DNA of 64,000 nt from Xylophilus rhododendri. GTDB lineage: Bacteria; Pseudomonadota; Gammaproteobacteria; Burkholderiales; Burkholderiaceae_C. The stretch spans positions 4,092,001-4,156,000 of the forward strand of contig NZ_CP047650.1 of assembly GCF_009906855.1 (NCBI RefSeq), given 5' to 3'. The translations under genes were made by a program, and so were the position numbers. Positions 63,563 to 64,000 of this stretch are shown here, in pieces. How positions within the stretch are numbered: the stretch's first letter is position 1; every line of letters starts with the position of its first letter. The notes beneath the pieces are model-generated. The model made no database searches. It was not told the DNA's origin and saw nothing but the letters and a program-made list of their open reading frames with translations.

Positions 63563-64000
63563 CCCTGCTCGTAGCTGCGGTTGGCGCGCGAGGAGCCCGG
63601 CGGCGGCTCGTTCAGCACCGCCCAGAAGATGCCCAGGTCGGCGATGGCCGAGACGAACTGCTTGAACTCCACCGGCTTAACCACATAGGCGTTCACGCCG
63701 AGTTCGTAGCTGCGCATCAGGTCGCTCTCCTCCTGCGAGGAGGTCAGCATCACCACCGGGATGCTGCGCAGGGTGGGATGGGCGCGCACGGCTTCCAGCA
63801 CTTCCAGGCCGTTGACCTTGGGCAGCTTCAGGTCGAGCAGGATGACGGCCGGGTTGCCTTCGTCGCGCTCGGCGTAGTCGTTCTCGCGCCGCAGGTAGTC
63901 GAGCGCCTGGGCGCCGTCGCGCAGCACGATGACCTCGTTGGCGAGCTGGCTGCGTTCGAGTGCCAGCAGGGTGAGTTCGAGGTCGCGCGGGTCGTCCTCG
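63559..64000 (-). CDS. Single-domain response regulator, Rcp1-like (partial, 5' end outside)
   Basis: The visible 146 residues begin inside the first acidic loop (EDDPRDLELTLLAL) and contain the phosphorylation strand VILLDLKLPKVNGLEV, LTSSQEESDL and VVKPVEFKQFVSAI. This is a stand-alone receiver of the phytochrome-associated (Rcp1) type with the usual longer loop between strands two and three. The true start lies beyond the window's end, probably by about 10 residues. It overlaps the following kinase gene by ATGA and is likely a phosphate shuttle for it. Confidence 0.92.
   Translation of the reverse strand, partial: EDDPRDLELTLLALERSQLANEVIVLRDGAQALDYLRRENDYAERDEGNPAVILLDLKLPKVNGLEVLEAVRAHPTLRSIPVVMLTSSQEESDLMRSYELGVNAYVVKPVEFKQFVSAIADLGIFWAVLNEPPPGSSRANRSYEQG

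Overview
The window is a GC-rich, densely coded bacterial chromosome segment. It most resembles a betaproteobacterium of the order Burkholderiales, probably Comamonadaceae (Variovorax/Xylophilus/Acidovorax type). The reasons are four orphan Bug-type (TctC-like) solute-binding proteins, an EpsE-EpsF-EpsG style exopolysaccharide locus, a MaeB malic enzyme fused to a phosphotransacetylase-like domain, a SlpA-IspH gene pair, a serS gene followed by tRNA-Ser, and an intergenic repeat of a style I recall from that family. This placement comes from gene content, not from a marker gene.

Layout. 1-2.4 kb: a Bug protein, a type II toxin-antitoxin pair (HI1419/HI1420 type), an Xre-like regulator and a small unknown ORF. 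2.4-4.75 kb: maeB. 4.9-21.6 kb: an exopolysaccharide locus. On the plus strand it has export lipoprotein/outer-membrane channel, chain-length determinant, P-loop partner kinase, flippase, GT2, O-antigen-ligase-like polymerase, GH5-like hydrolase, beta-barrel protein and deacetylase, with most genes overlapping. On the minus strand follow a FemAB/CelD-like acyltransferase, an initiating sugar-phosphate transferase and a WecB/TagA/CpsF transferase, then another plus-strand GT2. Between the convergent halves, at 16381-17120, lies an unusual symmetric repeat element of 740 bp: two inverted arrays of four 19-bp units around a long inverted repeat.

21.6-31.3 kb is mostly housekeeping: thioredoxin-like protein, truncated haemoglobin, Smr protein, RadC, SlpA, IspH, CBS protein, SerS, tRNA-Ser, a short low-information stretch, membrane protein, zinc alcohol dehydrogenase and YihY. 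The haemoglobin and ispH genes each show an apparent one-base deletion. 31.4-35.6 kb encodes a 1366-residue CheB-CheR-PAS-kinase-receiver protein.

35.6-43.2 kb is a catabolic operon on the minus strand: two Bug proteins, LeuC-like, LeuD-like, a PEP mutase/isocitrate lyase-family lyase and a lambda-crystallin-type dehydrogenase. It is divergent from a PrpR-like sigma54 activator, with a matching -24/-12 promoter and an upstream dyad. 43.2-52.2 kb carries an HD protein, a GlxA-type regulator, a four-domain rhodanese, a fatty acid desaturase with a terminator hairpin in its leader, a SoxC-type sulfite dehydrogenase with a monohaem cytochrome, a secreted methyltransferase-like protein and a lipoprotein hydrolase. 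52.2-56.2 kb is a GntR-controlled acid catabolic operon (enolase superfamily, 2-hydroxyacid dehydrogenase, Bug). 56.4-64 kb is a stressosome-like RsbR-RsbS-RsbT-RsbX module running directly into a histidine kinase and a hybrid kinase, facing a second kinase/receiver pair that leaves the window.
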